From: Paenibacillus sp. SYP-B3998
GTDB lineage: Bacteria; Bacillota; Bacilli; Paenibacillales; NBRC-103111
DNA length: 64,000 nucleotides
Assembly (NCBI RefSeq): GCF_010820665.1
Contig: NZ_JAAIKC010000007.1
Location: 124,001 to 188,000, forward strand
Direction: 5' to 3'
Shown: one piece after another, positions 60,871-64,000 of the stretch
Layout of the letters: each line of letters begins with the position of its first letter
Position numbering within the stretch: the first letter of the stretch is position 1
Notes under the pieces: generated by a model
What the model was told of the DNA's origin: nothing
Databases searched by the model: none
The model's input: the letters and a program-made list of their open reading frames with translations, nothing else
Translations under genes and position numbers: made by a program

Positions 60871-61622
60871 AACGGATTTTTCTCATCTTTGGCCAGCGCA
60901 ATTTCGCCTGATTCCTCGGCTTCTTTGTTCCCGGACTCGTATTTGAGCATATAGCCAATTCCACGAATCGTCTGAATGAGCTTAGAGGCGAAGGGCTTGT
61001 CTACTTTTTGTCGCAAATAACGGATATATACGTCGACTACGTTCGTATCCCCAACGAAATCATACCCCCACACCTCGGAAATGATTTGTTCGCGAGACAT
61101 CACTTCATCTTGATGCTGGATGAGATAACGAAGCAGATCGAATTCGGTAGGCGTTAATTCGATAGAAGTTCCCTCGCGGATAACGGCTCTGCTCTTTAAA
61201 TCCATGGTTAAGTCATCTATTTTCATCAGATGAGGAGTGGATGGTTGTTCTTGCAGGCTTTTATGACGAAGCAAGCTGCGAATGCGAGCGAGCAGTTCTT
61301 CAATGGCGAATGGCTTCGTGATGTAGTCGTTGGCGCCTTGATCGAGTCCGCTTACCCGGTCGGGTACGGCATCCCGCGCAGTTAGCAAGATGATGGGGAG
61401 AACTGCATTTACTTGCCGAATTCGGCGAAGCACTTCCAGCCCGCTCATTTCTGGGAGCATAATGTCCAGTAGGATTAGCTCCCAATTCGGATTGGACAAT
61501 GCTTCATGCAGCCCAGTGCGGCCGTCAGACGCCATATGCACTTCATAGCCCTCATGCTCCAGCTCTAGCTGGAGCACACGGGAGATACGTTCTTCGTCCT
61601 CGATTAATAAAATACGGCTCAA
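60867..61622 (-). CDS. OmpR-family response regulator, partner of the kinase
   Basis: A 251-residue regulator. Receiver with the Asp in LLDIMLPEMSGLEVL and Lys in ITKPFAIEEL; C-terminal winged helix LTPTEFDLLRYLIQHQ ... IRGIGYMLKYE, plus an acidic tail of about 20 residues. TTG 61622 is chosen: AAGGGTGG lies about 10 bases upstream and SRILLIEDEER aligns with the family. The frame is open for 30 more codons upstream. The two genes make one operon. Confidence 0.93.
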   Translation of the reverse strand: MSRILLIEDEERISRVLQLELEHEGYEVHMASDGRTGLHEALSNPNWELILLDIMLPEMSGLEVLRRIRQVNAVLPIILLTARDAVPDRVSGLDQGANDYITKPFAIEELLARIRSLLRHKSLQEQPSTPHLMKIDDLTMDLKSRAVIREGTSIELTPTEFDLLRYLIQHQDEVMSREQIISEVWGYDFVGDTNVVDVYIRYLRQKVDKPFASKLIQTIRGIGYMLKYESGNKEAEESGEIALAKDEKNPL

Positions 61623-61867
61623 TACGGATTCCACCCTTGGTGCCGCTGATTTCGCTCCGATATCGGCTATCACGGCGTTGACTGTTGCTCTTATTTTCTC
61701 AAATCGTCTCATTTACATACATCAGTTGGCTATCCAACTAACTAAAAACTTTGAAAGCTCTCCTATACAACTATGCCAAAGGCGTGTATGGATCATTAGC
61801 CTAGTCCACGTTCATCACTATTTACATAAAATAAGGAAGAATAAAAATAAAGAAGGAGTAGAGGCTA

Positions 61868-62188
61868 ATGAGTATTTCTCAAAAAAATAAGGTGAATATC
61901 CGATCGAATCAACGTGTTGCGATTTTGCTTCAGGATCAAGATGCCATAGGGAAAGTGTATGCAAAGATTCAGGGGAAGCTGACATCCAAAGAACTGGTCG
62001 TCGAAGCCTTTAAGCGCCTCCAGGATGGACTCATATATGCCGACGAGAGCTGCACGGAGTTAATTGATGATGCATATATTGAAATTTTCCGCAAAAAGAG
62101 CTCCAATCGTAAAGAAGAAGACTTTGTATTTCTTATCGATCGAACCTTCGCTGAAGATTATATTGTGTCTGCCAAAATTATAAAATGA
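61868..62188 (+). CDS. Hypothetical 106-residue protein
   Basis: A soluble mixed alpha/beta protein (VAILLQDQDAIGKVYAKIQG ... FVFLIDRTFAEDYIVSAKII) without recognised domain or signal. SD AAGGAGTAGAGG. Divergent from the two-component operon, with a branched terminator after the stop. Confidence 0.65.
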   Translation: MSISQKNKVNIRSNQRVAILLQDQDAIGKVYAKIQGKLTSKELVVEAFKRLQDGLIYADESCTELIDDAYIEIFRKKSSNRKEEDFVFLIDRTFAEDYIVSAKIIK

Positions 62189-62199
62189 TTCGACACGAA

Positions 62200-62262
62200 A
62201 AACACCCCTTATCGTTAGTTCCAGAGGCCGGGGTCTCTGTCATCTAACAGCAAGGGGTGTTC
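62200..62262. terminator. Branched, nearly symmetric hairpin between convergent genes
   Basis: Outer stem AACACCCCTT/AAGGGGTGTT, then GTTAG/CTAAC, then AGAG/CTCT. Tails are A-rich before and T-rich after. Confidence 0.7.
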
Positions 62263-62273
62263 GTTTATATAGA

Positions 62274-63239
62274 TTAGTTCTTATGAGCAGCAGGGATAGT
62301 TTCCACGGAAGTCAGTTTGTCATAGAACTCAACAAACTTGTCTCTTTCCGGAGAGCTTAAGTGTGCCATAGCCGTACGCGGATGCTCATCTAGAGCGCCA
62401 ACGATCATGTATGGAATGAGGTAACCCCAATCCCATTTTTGACGCATCGTGAGCATATGTTTCTCAATAATTTCGAGCACAGGACGAACATCGTAGCGTG
62501 TGCCTTTCAAGTAACTGAGGAGTAGTTCCGTTGTACAGTTTCCAGCTGCGCGACCCATACCATAGACGGAAGAATCCAAGAAACTAACCCCTTTGGAAGC
62601 ACCGGCAATTGTATTGGAGAAAGCAAGCTGCATGTTGTTATGCATATGTAAACCTAGTTCTTTCTCAGGCAGGAGACGTTGGAACTTCGATACGAGATAG
62701 TCAACATCCTTGTGATCCATGCTACCGTAGGAATCTACGATGTAGACAACGTCAACAGGGCTTTTGTTAATTTCTTCGAAAGCTTCTACCAGTTCATTTT
62801 CCATAACGTGAGAAAGCGCCATAATGTTCAAGGATGTTTCGTAGCCCATGTCGTTGAATTTCTGAACGAGTTCAAGACCTTTATCTACATCTTTAATGTA
62901 GCAAGCAACACGAATCAAATCGAGTAAGCTATCTTCACGAGGCAAGATGTCTTTCTCATCTACACGACCGATATCAACGAGTGCAGATAGCTTCGTATCG
63001 GTTTTGCTTGTGATGACTTCACGAAGAAAGTTTTCGTTCAGGAATCTCCACGGACCCGATGCTCCGCCTTTCAGCAATTTCTCGGAGTTTTTGTAGCCAA
63101 TCTCCATATATTCAACACCAGCTGCGCTTAAGCCGCGATACATGTCTTGGACAAACTCCACGCTAAAATCCCAATCGTTCACCAAACCGCCGTCCCGAAT
63201 TGTACAATCCAAAATTTTGTGCTGCTGTTGCTTTACCAT
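62274..63239 (-). CDS. HMGL-like/pyruvate-carboxyltransferase-family aldolase
   Basis: A 321-residue TIM-barrel enzyme of the HMG-CoA lyase / isopropylmalate synthase superfamily. LDCTIRDGGLVNDWDFS gives the metal-binding Asp and catalytic Arg; LHMHNN gives the metal His; GMGRAAGNCTTELLL is a family signature. It resembles 4-hydroxy-2-oxovalerate aldolase (DmpG) but lacks the C-terminal communication domain. The reaction is unknown. ATG 63239 follows GGAAAGGGG. Confidence 0.88.
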   Translation of the reverse strand: MVKQQQHKILDCTIRDGGLVNDWDFSVEFVQDMYRGLSAAGVEYMEIGYKNSEKLLKGGASGPWRFLNENFLREVITSKTDTKLSALVDIGRVDEKDILPREDSLLDLIRVACYIKDVDKGLELVQKFNDMGYETSLNIMALSHVMENELVEAFEEINKSPVDVVYIVDSYGSMDHKDVDYLVSKFQRLLPEKELGLHMHNNMQLAFSNTIAGASKGVSFLDSSVYGMGRAAGNCTTELLLSYLKGTRYDVRPVLEIIEKHMLTMRQKWDWGYLIPYMIVGALDEHPRTAMAHLSSPERDKFVEFYDKLTSVETIPAAHKN

Positions 63240-63359
63240 GCTCGTATTGCCCCTTTCCACTAGCTCATTTTCGCTTCTGATTTTGCTATATTATCACTTA
63301 TCTAAAGGTAGCTTGTCAATGAAAGACATGAAAGCTTAACATGTGCGCACCCTCTTTAA

Positions 63360-63476
63360 ATGGCGTATATTACGATGAATGAAGAGAAGGCTCTACGAGC
63401 TGGATTTTATTTAGTAGCTGCTGTGCCTGCGTATCAAGACGAACTACCAAAAATCGTGCAGGAAGGAATCGAATAG
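63360..63476 (+). CDS. Possible 38-residue small protein
   Basis: A frame MAYITMNEEKALRAGFYLVA ends at TAG 63474. It has no SD, so support is weak. It may be a remnant. Confidence 0.2.
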   Translation: MAYITMNEEKALRAGFYLVAAVPAYQDELPKIVQEGIE

Positions 63477-63531
63477 GGCGGGACATTATTGCAGAAGATA
63501 AGGGTAGACTTTCCAGTTGGAGATAGAAAGG

Positions 63532-63963
63532 ATGCCGGAAATGAATAATTCTGTTCCAATATTTTTTGAATTTGAGCAAGAGCGCGACGCGCTTCATGCG
63601 CTGGATACGTTGGAGGAGTTGGGCTACAAGCCTAGGCTTCTCTTGGATGAAAAGCCGACTCTGCATATCCACGTAGATACGCAAGAGATTACGTCGGCGC
63701 TTGAGATTGCTCAGGCGCATGGCGGGCGGTTAGTGGAGCGCAAGCAGACACAGACGGAGTCTGCAACTTTCGCCATGGCCTACGATTTGGAGGGTTCGAT
63801 TCGGATTCCGGCTCACACAGTGAACGAAGATTGGCCAGAAGGTTACGAAGCATCGGCTTCAGTGTCTTTGAGGGATGCGGATGCGATTCCTAGCGAAGAG
63901 GAAGCCGCTTTCGATCCGTCAGCCGATGATTACAATCATTTTAGCGCTGGAATCCGCATGTGA
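63532..63963 (+). CDS. Hypothetical acidic protein
   Basis: A 143-residue soluble acidic protein. The N-terminal half has a ferredoxin-like beta-alpha-beta look (VPIFFEFEQERDALHALDTL ... LHIHVDTQEITSALEIAQAH), the C-terminus is acidic and likely disordered. ATG 63532 is preferred for GGAG about 10 bases upstream; ATG 63517 and 63541 are alternatives. No family recognised; it lies at the window end. Confidence 0.65.
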   Translation: MPEMNNSVPIFFEFEQERDALHALDTLEELGYKPRLLLDEKPTLHIHVDTQEITSALEIAQAHGGRLVERKQTQTESATFAMAYDLEGSIRIPAHTVNEDWPEGYEASASVSLRDADAIPSEEEAAFDPSADDYNHFSAGIRM

Positions 63964-64000
63964 GGTCGCCTAGAAGACGCAAAAAACCGATTCTCCTTCG

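Overview
The window looks like chromosome from a spore-forming, aerobic Gram-positive of the Paenibacillus type. The signs are a gerP spore-germination cluster, LysM and SLH cell-wall proteins, TTG/GTG starts behind strong AGGAGG ribosome sites, a bacillithiol-type DinB transferase, YdjO, flotillin, and many U-tailed hairpin terminators. I saw no rRNA, tRNA, CRISPR array or intact insertion sequence. The species call is inference from gene content only.

Layout. 1-3.4 kb: a LysM/GH18 spore cortex hydrolase (cut by the window edge) divergent from an orphan molybdopterin nitrate reductase. 3.4-9 kb: a TetR gene and a dehydrogenase-hydrolase fusion on the minus strand, then small membrane proteins (TM2-like, YiaAB, a tandem CBO0543 pair). 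9.2-11 kb: a Crp/Fnr regulator convergent with flavohaemoglobin hmp, whose promoter holds a perfect Fnr/Crp box. 11-15.8 kb: a GC-rich DinB gene, an unusual dihydroorotate-dehydrogenase-like protein fused to a duplicated 8-helix membrane domain, and a phosphoesterase. 15.9-19.5 kb: chorismate mutase, the agmatine-to-putrescine pair aguA-aguB, a LysE exporter and a YkvA protein. 19.5-22.2 kb: an AT-rich accessory patch with a nonsense-interrupted gene, a phosphotransferase-like kinase and small membrane proteins.

22.3-33.9 kb: ilvE with a divergent LysR regulator, an RNA methylase, fumC, ydjO-cspA-type cold-shock genes, a type II NADH dehydrogenase, a CBS protein and a His-rich protein, interspersed with decayed genes (solute-binding protein, isochorismatase). 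34-41.8 kb: a copper-amine-oxidase-like-domain lipoprotein, a LacI remnant, an NfeD-flotillin-secreted-protein operon, an HD-GYP phosphodiesterase and bstA/yfiT. 41.9-44.8 kb: an ECF sigma/anti-sigma operon and an ECF41-type sigma factor. 45-56 kb: SLH protein, serine hydrolase, free-Met-sulfoxide reductase, PilZ protein, three response regulators without kinases, a LuxR-type DNA-binding protein, thiN, and a GH18-SLH surface hydrolase. 56-64 kb: gerPA-E (no gerPF) with a sigma-K-like promoter, an HSP20/GerT-like gene, an NlpC/P60 hydrolase behind a long hairpin leader, a full two-component system and an HMGL-type aldolase.

Common themes are the cell envelope and spore surface (GH18, SLH, NlpC/P60, GerP, flotillin, ECF sigma), nitrogen/NO metabolism (nitrate reductase, Hmp, agmatine pathway) and signalling, including c-di-GMP (HD-GYP, PilZ). 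The most unusual items are the DHODH-like/8-TM fusion, the SDR-hydrolase fusion controlled by an apparently leaderless TetR with an operator on its own -10 box, and several unassigned regulatory RNA or operator-like structures.
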